From positions 2,046,001-2,110,000 of the forward strand of contig NZ_CP045915.1 in assembly GCF_009650095.1 (NCBI RefSeq): DNA of 64,000 nucleotides. Direction: 5' to 3'. Below are positions 63,967 through 64,000 of the stretch, piece after piece; positions within the stretch are counted from its first letter, which is position 1; the number at the start of each line of letters is the position of its first letter. The stretch comes from Gracilibacillus salitolerans (lineage in GTDB: Bacteria > Bacillota > Bacilli > Bacillales > Amphibacillaceae). The notes beneath the pieces are model-generated. The model saw only the letters and a list, made by a program, of their open reading frames with translations, did no database searches and had not been told where the DNA came from. A program made the translations under genes and the position numbers.

Positions 63967-64000
63967 TGGGGTGCTTCCTAGCGATGGAAGTGCCTCTTTT
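63967..64000 (+). terminator. Terminator after the GH91 gene, at window edge
   Basis: GGGTGCTTCC, TAGCGAT, GGAAGTGCC then CTCTTTT to the last base; G-U pairs included. No gene is seen in 63873-63966. Confidence 0.65.

Noticed and set aside
1..64000. CRISPR arrays, tRNA or rRNA genes
   Set aside because: No regular 24-40-base direct-repeat arrays and no tRNA-like GTTCGANTC/CCA patterns in context were noticed; the only short-period repeats are the three at 30199-30252.

Overview
The window is chromosomal DNA of a low-GC, spore-forming member of the Bacillaceae. The evidence is a set of gene neighbourhoods of Bacillus subtilis type (yutM, yumC, yumB, yuiBCD; yugI-pgi-yugN-yugO; the menaquinone cluster; ytkD-metK-asnB-ytoA-ytpB-ytqB), cysteine-rich spore-coat genes of the CotY/CotZ type, an HPr with both His15 and Ser46, and strong AGGAGG ribosome binding sites. 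Many small interspersed repeats and the acidic proteins fit a halotolerant genus near Gracilibacillus or Oceanobacillus, but the genus is an inference. No rRNA, tRNA or CRISPR array was seen.

Layout. 1-11.4 kb: end of dapF, an A-type Fe-S protein, a complete IS3-family element, ferredoxin-NADP reductase, type II NADH dehydrogenase, yuiBCD, deoD, ptsH, a Cu/Zn superoxide dismutase, a C-S lyase and an alpha/beta hydrolase. 11.4-18.5 kb: yugI and pgi, then an eroded zone with insertion-sequence relics (IS3 and IS110 types), an intact coat gene, a truncated coat gene, a broken acetyltransferase and several small repeats. 18.5-31.6 kb: yugN, the K+ channel yugO, an M42 peptidase, riboflavin ECF protein ribU, a thioesterase, menA, menF-menD-menH-menB, menE, and a Y-family polymerase with a LexA box. 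31.7-35.9 kb: a DUF1541 lipoprotein, a ferritin-like protein, a Fur-box-controlled siderophore-type ATPase, two small genes and ytkD. 36-51.8 kb: metK, asnB, ytoA, a secreted small protein between two copies of a hairpin-bearing element, ytpB, an aldehyde dehydrogenase, two methyltransferases, and three membrane or surface proteins of unknown role.

52.2-64 kb is the accessory part and the most interesting. After a graveyard of transposase fragments comes a LacI-controlled sugar locus: LacI regulator with operators, a broken GH172 gene, an ABC importer (lipoprotein plus two permeases), a cytoplasmic GH32 fructosidase, a broken second LacI gene, a broken ROK fructokinase and an intact GH91 protein without a signal peptide. 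GH91 enzymes form or hydrolyse difructose anhydrides, and GH172 includes a difructose-anhydride-I-active alpha-fructofuranosidase. I therefore read the locus as uptake and intracellular breakdown of difructose anhydrides or inulin-type oligosaccharides. Importer, GH32 and GH91 would still work; the GH172 step and the local fructokinase and regulator are decaying.

Between genes, at least three repeat families were seen: one that repeatedly starts in a T tract next to a gene end, one with terminal inverted repeats near AGCTGCGGAAAAAT, and a duplicated hairpin element at 40.5 and 41.9 kb.
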